From the NCBI GenBank assembly GCA_945897785.1, contig CAMDGD010000009.1:1-48660 (forward strand): 48,660 nt of DNA. Direction: 5' to 3'. The position numbers were made by a program, and so were the translations under genes. Below, in pieces: positions 25,940-33,276 of this stretch (the first letter of the stretch is position 1; every line of letters starts with the position of its first letter). Origin of the DNA: Paludibacter jiangxiensis (GTDB lineage Bacteria > Bacteroidota > Bacteroidia > Bacteroidales > Paludibacteraceae). The notes beneath the pieces were generated by a model that was given only the letters and a program-made list of their open reading frames with translations, searched no databases and was not told where the DNA came from.

Positions 25940-26917
25940 ATGGCTACTGAAAAAAGTGTAAAAAAAGGATATATAGATAAAGCAATACCTTCTAATATAA
26001 ATCTTGTTACAGCTATAAAAGCATTGTGTAAGGAAAAAAATGCAGTTATTATGGCGCATTATTATCAGCCAAATGAGATACAAGATATTGCTGATTTTAT
26101 TGGAGATAGTTTGGCGTTAGCACAACAAGCAACAAAAACAAATGCATCTATTATTGTGCTTTGTGGCGTACATTTTATGGGAGAAACAGCTAAAATTCTT
26201 TGTCCGCAAAAAAAAGTATTGGTTCCCGATTTAAATGCAGGATGTTCATTAGCTGATAGTTGTCCGGTTGAAAAATTTGAATCGTTTATAAAAAATTATC
26301 CTGATTATACAGTTATATCTTATGTAAATACAACTGCAGCGGTAAAAGCATTAACCGATATATGTGTTACTTCTACCAATGCTAAAAAAATTGTAGATCA
26401 ATTACCAAAAGATGCAAAATTACTTTTTGGTCCTGATAAAAATTTAGGCGATTATATAAATAGTACTACCGGAAGAAATATGGTATTATGGAATGGTGCT
26501 TGCCATGTACATGAACAATTTTCGTTAGAGAAAATATTGTTTTTAAAAGAACAATATCCAACGGCTTTATTATTAGCACATCCTGAATGTAAAAAACCAC
26601 TTTTATTAGTAGCTGATTTTATTGGTAGTACACAAGCATTATTAAATTTTGCTACTGAAAGTGAAGAACAACAATTTATTATTGCTACCGAAAGTGGAAT
26701 AATTCATGAAATGCGTAAAAGAAATCCACAAAAAGAGTTTATTCCTGCACCTCCTATTGATAGTACTTGTGGGTGTAATGAATGTAATTTTATGCGTTTA
26801 AATACCCTCGAAAAGATATATAATTGTTTAACATACGAATTACCGGAAATTAGTATTGATGAAGAAATAAAAAAAAAAGCAGCAAAAAGTATAGTTAAAA
26901 TGCTATCATTAAGTTAA
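25940..26917 (+). CDS. nadA: Quinolinate synthase A
   Basis: NadA condenses iminoaspartate with dihydroxyacetone phosphate to make quinolinate for NAD synthesis, using an oxygen-sensitive [4Fe-4S] cluster. The 325 residues match the family. Cluster-ligand cysteines are C102 (NAGCSLADSC), C188 (GACHVHEQF) and one in the CGCNECNFM segment (277-284). AHYYQPNEIQDIADFIGDS (39-57) and NTTAAVKA are conserved substrate regions. It has no clear TAnnTTTG box upstream. Its partner nadB is 23 kb away on the other strand. Its stop codon directly abuts that of the next gene. Confidence 0.96.
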   Translation: MATEKSVKKGYIDKAIPSNINLVTAIKALCKEKNAVIMAHYYQPNEIQDIADFIGDSLALAQQATKTNASIIVLCGVHFMGETAKILCPQKKVLVPDLNAGCSLADSCPVEKFESFIKNYPDYTVISYVNTTAAVKALTDICVTSTNAKKIVDQLPKDAKLLFGPDKNLGDYINSTTGRNMVLWNGACHVHEQFSLEKILFLKEQYPTALLLAHPECKKPLLLVADFIGSTQALLNFATESEEQQFIIATESGIIHEMRKRNPQKEFIPAPPIDSTCGCNECNFMRLNTLEKIYNCLTYELPEISIDEEIKKKAAKSIVKMLSLS

Positions 26918-28339
26918 TTAAAACCAATCAGTTATATTAACTCTCATAATACCATCAATTTTTCCGTTTATAATAAAACCATCCCGCGATAAAGTTATTT
27001 TTTGCAGTTTTATATCGTGTAAACTTCCATTAAGGTTAATTCCTTTATCAAAAGAGTAATTTTTAAAATATTCGTTGCTTGCGTTGATGGCTTTTTGTGT
27101 GTAATTATGAAGCGGAATAGTAAGCATAGGTTCTATTTTTTTTAGAAAGCTTTTGTGTAGTAACCAATCAGCCGATTTTAGTAAGGATTTTTTCGTATTT
27201 AATTCAAAATCAAAATCAGTAATTTTTATTGTTTGGGTGCTATCAATCACCGTTACAGTTCCTAAACAATATATATCTCCTTCTACAGAGCCCGATAAAC
27301 TAGCTTTAACGACTAAATTATCATTTTGACCCCAAACATGAATACTATCAATAATTACTCGTTTTTTTCCTCTTTTAAACTCCTGACCAACAACTAGTTT
27401 ATTGGCAATATCCGTAATAGTTTTAAAAGGTATTTCAATTTTTGAATGGATAGAAAAATAAGGTTCTATTGAATTTATTTGTTGTAAATCAGGTAAAGGT
27501 GTTACCGTTTTTGCAGACACCGGTTTTATACCTACAAATGTTTCTATTAAAGCTTCGTAAGCAATATTAAATTGCATTTGTTTATTGCTCGAAAAAATGG
27601 GTGTTAGTGCTAAATTTTTAGGCTGCATTTTTATCCAAATACCTAAATCTTGGTTTATTAAAATAGGATGATGAAATTCATTCCACTTGGTTTTTAAAGC
27701 GTTGCGTAAATTAATTTTTTCTGTGATAGTTTTATCTATTTCAGAGATAATATTGGAGTTTAAAGTAAATAGAATCATGTCGGTAATTGTTTTTGCCGGA
27801 ATTTTTATTCCACCGGCTTTAATTTCAGGATCTTCTGTCCACCGATAGTTGGTAATTTTACTGTTTGTTATTAATTGCCAGTGCTTGTTTACGGTAAATT
27901 TTGACATCATATTGACTACTAGAGCTCCATTTGCTTCATAGTAATTTTCTATTTTTTTTCCAAATAGTTCTTTTTTAAAGCCTGTTTTTATCCATATTTT
28001 TATTGGAAGTTGATAGCTTATTACACTACCATCAACAGAAAATAGAATAGGACCAGTTTTCCATACTTTTACATAACGACTATCGTCAGAAAAGTCCTTG
28101 TCTTCGTAAATTAATCCTTGTAAGCTTTGATTTAGGCTTTTTTCTAATTCAGGAATACTCACATTGATGGCTAAACCAATGGTAGATAACTCGGTATTTA
28201 CAAGCGGCTTATTGTATTGTTCTAAGGGCTCAACAATGGCTAATCGGGTAGTGTTGCAAGAAAGCAGAACAGCGCTAAATATTCCAAAAATCAGAGGTTT
28301 AAGAAATATATTTTGTATAGTATATATTTTTTTTATCAT
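26918..28339 (-). CDS. DUF4403-family lipoprotein
   Basis: A 473-residue protein of unknown function. The N-terminus has a lipoprotein signal, with a hydrophobic helix ending in LLSCN (lipobox cysteine), so it is probably anchored in a membrane facing the periplasm. The rest is beta-rich with repeated conserved motifs such as LAIVEPLEQYNKP and KAINASNEYFK, matching DUF4403. The ATG at 28339 overlaps the stop codon of the upstream U32 gene (ATGA), giving coupling; an upstream start at 28372 would run 37 bases into it. Its stop abuts the nadA stop with no gap. Confidence 0.85.
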   Translation of the reverse strand: MIKKIYTIQNIFLKPLIFGIFSAVLLSCNTTRLAIVEPLEQYNKPLVNTELSTIGLAINVSIPELEKSLNQSLQGLIYEDKDFSDDSRYVKVWKTGPILFSVDGSVISYQLPIKIWIKTGFKKELFGKKIENYYEANGALVVNMMSKFTVNKHWQLITNSKITNYRWTEDPEIKAGGIKIPAKTITDMILFTLNSNIISEIDKTITEKINLRNALKTKWNEFHHPILINQDLGIWIKMQPKNLALTPIFSSNKQMQFNIAYEALIETFVGIKPVSAKTVTPLPDLQQINSIEPYFSIHSKIEIPFKTITDIANKLVVGQEFKRGKKRVIIDSIHVWGQNDNLVVKASLSGSVEGDIYCLGTVTVIDSTQTIKITDFDFELNTKKSLLKSADWLLHKSFLKKIEPMLTIPLHNYTQKAINASNEYFKNYSFDKGINLNGSLHDIKLQKITLSRDGFIINGKIDGIMRVNITDWF

Positions 28340-29595
28340 TGTGAATCGTTTACTAATGTAGCATCTACCCATTTAAAAAGTTTATCGTTTCTTCTAATTC
28401 GTTCAGTAACAGCAATTGAAATAGTATCTCCTTTTATGGCTTTGGGTACAGGAGTAAAATTTACGCGAATTTCTGTTGTTTTTCCTTCGTAGGCTCCGGT
28501 AGTAGGTCCGGTAATTACATATTCATCTCCTTGAGCAATATCGTAAGTTTCGAGCAAAAATTCGGCAACACCCGATTTTACAAAATAATTGGTACACTTA
28601 CCTATATACACTTTTTTAACGGTAGCTTCAGAGCCATATTTTTCGCTCCACTCACCAAGTTTTTGTCCTAAGTAATAGCCGTCCCAAAATCCCCGGTTAA
28701 AAACCCGTTTTAAACGATTATCCCAAGCACTTATTTTTTCTTTGTTGTACAATCCGTCTATTATGCTTTCAATCGCTTCACGGTAACAAGAAACCACTGT
28801 ATGCACATATTCTGCGCCTCTTGCGCGTCCTTCAATTTTAAGAACCCGCACACCGGCATCAATTAATTTATTTAAGAAATGAATCGTTTTTAAGTCTTTA
28901 GGAGACATAATATATTCATTGTCCATTTCAAATTCCATATCGCTATCTTTTTCTTTTACGATATAGCTTCGGCGGCAAACTTGCATGCAGGCCCCACGGT
29001 TGGCCGAATGGTTTTTTTCGTGTAAACTTAAGTAACATTTACCGGACACAGCCATACATAAGGCTCCGTGTGCAAACATCTCAATTTGAATTAATTCTCC
29101 TTTCGGACCGGTAATGCGTTGTGCTATAATTTCTTTATAGATTTGCGCTACCTGTTCCATATTTAGTTCGCGTGCCAGCACAACCACATCAGCAAATTGG
29201 GCATAAAACTTTAAGCTTTCTATATTTGAAATGTTTAGTTGAGTTGAAAGATGCACTTCTACTCCATTGCTACGAGCATACGACATTACGGCTACATCGG
29301 CCGCTATTATTGCTGTAACCCCGGCTTCCTTTGCCACATCTACAATGTTACACATTTGTGGTATGTCCTTATCGTATAGCACAATATTGATGGTAAGGTA
29401 GGTTTTTACGGCTGCTTGTTGGCAGAGACGAACAATTTCACGCAAATCGGTTTCGGTAAAATTGTTCGATGATCGCGAACGCATATTTAGGTTTTCAATG
29501 CCAAAATATACAGCATCGGCACCGGCTTTTATGGCTGCCGAAAGACTCTCCCAAGAACCAACCGGCGCCATTATTTCAATTTCTTTTCTTGTCAT
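28336..29595 (-). CDS. U32 peptidase family protein, TrhP-like
   Basis: A 419-residue protein from the ATG at 29595 (MTRKEIEIMAPVG). Despite the peptidase name, E. coli TrhP (YegQ) and relatives are prephenate-dependent tRNA U34 hydroxylation or ubiquinone hydroxylation proteins carrying an Fe-S cluster. Here IEMFAHGALCMAVSGKC and ACMQVCRRSY provide the four cysteines, and DLKTIHFLNKLIDAGVRVLKIEGR matches TrhP well; the C-terminal U32 collagenase-like domain is present. The in-frame start at 29634 would lie inside the -7 promoter box. The DUF4403 gene follows in the same unit. Confidence 0.85.
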   Translation of the reverse strand: MTRKEIEIMAPVGSWESLSAAIKAGADAVYFGIENLNMRSRSSNNFTETDLREIVRLCQQAAVKTYLTINIVLYDKDIPQMCNIVDVAKEAGVTAIIAADVAVMSYARSNGVEVHLSTQLNISNIESLKFYAQFADVVVLARELNMEQVAQIYKEIIAQRITGPKGELIQIEMFAHGALCMAVSGKCYLSLHEKNHSANRGACMQVCRRSYIVKEKDSDMEFEMDNEYIMSPKDLKTIHFLNKLIDAGVRVLKIEGRARGAEYVHTVVSCYREAIESIIDGLYNKEKISAWDNRLKRVFNRGFWDGYYLGQKLGEWSEKYGSEATVKKVYIGKCTNYFVKSGVAEFLLETYDIAQGDEYVITGPTTGAYEGKTTEIRVNFTPVPKAIKGDTISIAVTERIRRNDKLFKWVDATLVNDSQ

Positions 29596-29631
29596 AGTAG
29601 TATAAAATCGCAAGTGCGCATATTTTCCATG

Positions 29632-29639
29632 CAAAAATA
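29632..29639 (-). promoter_or_regulatory. Probable promoter -7 box for U32-DUF4403
   Basis: The minus strand reads TATTTTTG (TAnnTTTG), 37 bases upstream of the ATG at 29595. This location excludes the farther upstream start at 29634. Confidence 0.5.
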
Positions 29640-29699
29640 CTAGCTTTTAGTGGTTTAATCGATAAAAATGGAATAAATCGTAAAGAATATAAAGCATCA

Positions 29700-29708
29700 T
29701 TATCAACA
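29700..29708 (+). other. TTATCAACA 9-mer
   Basis: Another exact TTATCAACA, in the divergent gap between the U32 gene and dusB. It weakens the specificity of this motif as an origin box. Confidence 0.25.
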
Positions 29709-29782
29709 TTTCAACGGCATATTACTATAGTACTAATTTGATGTTCTTACTAAGTTGCGGTGAAATTCTCGTAAAAACAAGC

Positions 29783-29790
29783 TATTTTTG
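29783..29790 (+). promoter_or_regulatory. Probable dusB promoter -7 box
   Basis: TATTTTTG lies 18 bases before the dusB ATG. A TTG at 29755-29757 is the closest -33 candidate, with a spacer of about 25 bases. Confidence 0.5.
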
Positions 29791-29808
29791 TGCATCTTAT
29801 ATTATTAA

Positions 29809-30786
29809 ATGAAAATAGGCTCAATAGAATTTAAGCGGTATCCCTTGTTTTTAGCTCCAATGGAAGATGTTACCGATCCGGCTTTTCGCCTCATGTGTAG
29901 AGCGTTTGGTGCTGATATGGTATATACTGAGTTTGTTTCGGCAGATGCCTTAATTCGTAATGTTAAGCGCACCGAACAAAAGTTAACAATTTACGAAAAG
30001 GAACGACCTGTGGCTATTCAGATTTATGGTAGAGATGCAGATTCTGTTGCCGAAGCGGCTAAAATTGCAGCAGAAGCCAAACCGGAAATTATCGATTTAA
30101 ATTTTGGTTGTCCTGTTAAGCGGGTTGCCGGTAAAGGTGCCGGTGCCGGATTGCTACAAGATATTCCTCGTATGATGGCTATTACTTCGGCCGTTGTTAA
30201 GGCGGTACATTTGCCAGTAACAGTAAAAACTCGTTTAGGCTGGGATGAAAATAGCAGAATAATTGTTGATTTAGCCGAGCAGTTACAAGATTGTGGTATT
30301 GCCGCATTAACCATACACGGACGAACAAGGGCTCAAATGTACAAAGGAGATGCGGATTGGTCGTTAATAGCTGCCGTTAAAAATAATTCTCGCATGCATA
30401 TTCCCATTATTGGGAATGGCGATGTGTGTACCGCTGAGAGGGCTAAAGCGTGTTTTGACAGGTATGGTGTTGATGCTGTTATGGTTGGCAGAGCATCGAT
30501 TGGCAAGCCCTGGATTTTTAAAGAAATGAAGCACTTTTTACATACCGGAGAGCATTTGCCGTCTTTGTCTTATACGGAGCAAATGGCCATTATAAAACAA
30601 CAAGTGCTTAATAACATTCAGTGGTTAGACGAGCGTAGAGGTATTTTACATGCGCGCAGACATCTTGCGGCAACACCCTTATTTAAAGGGATTCCTCATT
30701 TTAAAGAAACCCGTATAGCTATGCTTCGCGCCAATACCTTAGACGAATTATTTGCTATTATGGATGGTATAGTATTCTCGGTGTAA
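29809..30786 (+). CDS. dusB: tRNA-dihydrouridine synthase B
   Basis: DusB reduces specific uridines in the tRNA D-loop to dihydrouridine using FMN and NADPH. The 325-residue TIM barrel has APMEDVTDPAFRLMCR at the start, the catalytic cysteine in NFGCPVKRVAGKGAGAGLL, FMN/phosphate motifs VKTRLGWDE, TIHGRTRAQMYKG and GNGDV, and VMVGRASIGKPWIF. Its length and the NFGCPVKRV/GAGLL version fit DusB (NifR3-like). It is convergent with pirin across a 22-base gap. Confidence 0.94.
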   Translation: MKIGSIEFKRYPLFLAPMEDVTDPAFRLMCRAFGADMVYTEFVSADALIRNVKRTEQKLTIYEKERPVAIQIYGRDADSVAEAAKIAAEAKPEIIDLNFGCPVKRVAGKGAGAGLLQDIPRMMAITSAVVKAVHLPVTVKTRLGWDENSRIIVDLAEQLQDCGIAALTIHGRTRAQMYKGDADWSLIAAVKNNSRMHIPIIGNGDVCTAERAKACFDRYGVDAVMVGRASIGKPWIFKEMKHFLHTGEHLPSLSYTEQMAIIKQQVLNNIQWLDERRGILHARRHLAATPLFKGIPHFKETRIAMLRANTLDELFAIMDGIVFSV

Positions 30787-30808
30787 TTTGTTGTAAGCAG
30801 TCAGATTA

Positions 30809-31690
30809 TTAGTCTTCTAATTCGCCGAACTTTCCTTTTTCATAATCTTGGTACGCTTGCCTTATTTCTTCTTTGGTATTCATTAAAAAAGGACCATAGG
30901 GAACGATGGGTTCGTTTATCGCCTCGCCACTCATTAGCAAACAAATACTGTCTTCTTTAGCCTCAATATCTACATCAGTTCCTTTGTTTTCAAATAAAAT
31001 AAAGCGATTTACCGGAGCATCAATTTCTTTGTTAATTTGTAAGTCTCCTTCAAGTATTAAACATCCAGTAGGGTATATCTCCGGAAAAATAAAGCTTGCT
31101 TTTGCCCCCTTTTTAAGTCGAGCAACATACAATTGAATGGGTGTAAATGTGTCAGCCGGTCCCCTAATTCCATTATATTCACCGGCAATAATTTCTACTA
31201 CGCTTTGCTTGTTGTCAATATAATATTTTCCCATTGTGTTGTTTTCGATGGCTTGGTATTTAGCCGGAGTCATTTTGTGTTTTGCCGGTAAATTTACCCA
31301 AAGCTGAACCATTTGAAAATCACCACCCAATCGATTAAAATGTGCTTCTTGGTATTCTTTATGCAACACTCCTGCTCCTGCAGTCATCCATTGCACATCA
31401 CCCGGACCAATTATTCCGCTATTTCCTTTACTGTCGTGGTGTGCAATTTTTCCGTGCACGGCAAGTGTTACGGTTTCTAATCCACGGTGTGGATGCACGC
31501 CTACTCCTCTGGGAATTTTACTTGGCGCTAAGGTTTGTTTGGCATTATAGTCGAGTAAAAAAAAAGGACTCATCCGCTGTATATTTTGTGTATATCCTCC
31601 AGGAAAAAAATTATTTACGGTGAAGCCATTTCCTACCATATGCGGAGCTGGCGGATACATTATTTCTTCGATAGGTTTATAATTTTTCAT
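30809..31690 (-). CDS. Pirin family protein
   Basis: A 293-residue bicupin protein. The four metal ligands of pirins are all present in the N-terminal cupin: H66 and H68 (VHPHRGLE), H110 and E112 (VLHKEY), with the matching spacing to human pirin. Some bacterial pirins are quercetinases and others have stress or regulatory roles, so function is unproven. The C-terminal pirin domain is complete. It follows the permease by 23 bases and is probably co-transcribed with it. Confidence 0.9.
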   Translation of the reverse strand: MKNYKPIEEIMYPPAPHMVGNGFTVNNFFPGGYTQNIQRMSPFFLLDYNAKQTLAPSKIPRGVGVHPHRGLETVTLAVHGKIAHHDSKGNSGIIGPGDVQWMTAGAGVLHKEYQEAHFNRLGGDFQMVQLWVNLPAKHKMTPAKYQAIENNTMGKYYIDNKQSVVEIIAGEYNGIRGPADTFTPIQLYVARLKKGAKASFIFPEIYPTGCLILEGDLQINKEIDAPVNRFILFENKGTDVDIEAKEDSICLLMSGEAINEPIVPYGPFLMNTKEEIRQAYQDYEKGKFGELED

Positions 31691-31713
31691 GCAAGTAAAA
31701 ATTCATCTTTTGA

Positions 31714-32952
31714 TTATTCGTTACTTTTTCCTTTGTATTCGTATCCAAGCGTTTCAACTGTTTTTTGAATTTCACTGTCTGTCGTTTTTCCTTCAACATA
31801 AGCGATGGATTTTTCAATATCAACTTGTACTGAAGTAATGCCGGGAATTTTCGATAGATTTTTTTCAACGGTTATTTTACAGTGATTACAAGTCATACCG
31901 TTTATATGATAAATTGTTGACATACCTGCTTTTTTTTTAAGTATTGATGAATGCTTGTGTTTTTGAAAAAATGCGTTGATTATTAGTGCAATAAGAATTA
32001 TTGAGGTCGTGGTTTTAAACAAAGACAAGTCGGAATGATGGTTTCCGTGAAGCGCTTCGTGATTCATCATTTCCATACTAAACCAGGAAGCCGGTAAAAC
32101 GAAATCGATAAGTAATCCGAACGTCATAGCGCCAATAATAATGTTGGCTAAATAAATGGCCAATGTTTTTTTACCAAGAATTTTTCCAACTACCGAGATT
32201 GAAGCAATGCTTGTTGCGGGTCCTGCCATAAGCATTACCAAAGCAGCACCGGGCGATAGGCCTTTCATCATTAATACCGCCGCCAGCGGAATAGATCCGG
32301 TTGAACAGGTGTACATCGGCACAGAAATCAACAACACGATAAACATGTTCAGTATAGGGTTGCTTAAGTAGGTAGAAAACAGGCTGTCAGGAACGAATAG
32401 CGCAATTAGTCCGGCGCCAATAATACCAATAATAAGCCATTTGCCAATGTCTTGAATCATTTCAACAAAACCATAATGCAATACCCTAAGTAGCTTGTTT
32501 TTTATTTGGGTCTCTGTGGTTTCTTCATTTTCAACCATCGGTTTTTTTTCGTTTTTATCTAGCTTGTTGGTAATAAAACCACCAAGAATTCCGGTAACAA
32601 AAGCAATAATTGGGCGAATAATAGCAAAAGGTAAACCCAATAAAGAATAAGTGGCTGCAATGCTATCTACTCCGGTTTGTGGTGTGGAAATTAAAAAAGA
32701 TACCGTAGCTCCTTTTGACGCACCTTCTTTATGCAAGGCCATACCGGTTGGAATTACACCGCACGAACAGAGCGGTAAAGGCACACCGGCAACAGCCGAC
32801 CAGATTGCTGATGTAAGGGTTGGTTTAGCCAGCTTGTTAATATACAGCTTTTTAGGCACGTATACCTTTAGTACTCCGGCAATTAAAAACCCAAGCAGCA
32901 AGTATGGCGACATTTCGTTGAGCAGACTTATAAAAGGCATTAGATAGTTCAT
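31714..32952 (-). CDS. SO_0444-type metal permease with HMA domain
   Basis: A 412-residue inner-membrane permease of the DUF318/SO_0444 type, a group linked to Cu/Zn efflux. Roughly eight membrane segments occupy 1-320; GVPLPLCSCGVIPTGMALH and VPMYTCSTGSIPLAAVL carry the conserved cysteines. The last 70 residues (about 343-410) form a heavy-metal-associated domain with metal-binding GMTCNHC. The fusion joins a metal-binding ferredoxin-like domain to the transporter, so metal delivery in cis is likely. No metal-responsive regulator is intact next to it; an HTH-like ORF remnant lies just upstream. Confidence 0.85.
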   Translation of the reverse strand: MNYLMPFISLLNEMSPYLLLGFLIAGVLKVYVPKKLYINKLAKPTLTSAIWSAVAGVPLPLCSCGVIPTGMALHKEGASKGATVSFLISTPQTGVDSIAATYSLLGLPFAIIRPIIAFVTGILGGFITNKLDKNEKKPMVENEETTETQIKNKLLRVLHYGFVEMIQDIGKWLIIGIIGAGLIALFVPDSLFSTYLSNPILNMFIVLLISVPMYTCSTGSIPLAAVLMMKGLSPGAALVMLMAGPATSIASISVVGKILGKKTLAIYLANIIIGAMTFGLLIDFVLPASWFSMEMMNHEALHGNHHSDLSLFKTTTSIILIALIINAFFQKHKHSSILKKKAGMSTIYHINGMTCNHCKITVEKNLSKIPGITSVQVDIEKSIAYVEGKTTDSEIQKTVETLGYEYKGKSNE

Positions 32953-33276
32953 ACAAGTTGTAAGTTATAAAAGGGATTAATTTATAAAGATAATGATTTC
33001 CAACGGAAAATACTGTTTTTTCTTGTTTTTTCTTGATAAACAGCAGGATTTATTAAAGAATAATTCATCGTCCCATTTTTGTTGCTCCAACATGTTTAAT
33101 AATACCCGCTTTGCTTAGCTGATATTTTAGGCTATCGGGAGTTTTATTAAATACCTTAGCTATTTTGTTTCGGGTTATTTTAGGATTTTTTCTTGGGTGA
33201 TTTCTTGGGTGAATAATACTGTTCTTTAAAATTATTTTTTAAAGATGTAATGCAAACAATCAGTTTATAACATCAC
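32953..33276. other. 324-base gap with an ORF remnant
   Basis: No complete gene is seen between polA and the permease. A 57-codon open frame without a standard start (33065-33238, minus) fills most of it; the rest is AT-rich with no obvious hairpin or promoter box. Confidence 0.7.
33065..33238 (-). pseudogene. Start-less HTH-like ORF remnant
   Basis: A 57-codon open frame between in-frame stops has no ATG, GTG or TTG start. It encodes NPKITRNKIAKVFNKT, then PDSLKYQLSKAGI, a helix-turn-helix-like pattern, ending IIKHVGATKMGR. Its N-terminal part contains two near-repeats (HPRN, HPRK). The position upstream of a metal permease, where ArsR-type regulators commonly lie, suggests a decayed regulator; this is a guess. 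A frameshift or a very rare start codon is also possible. Confidence 0.35.
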
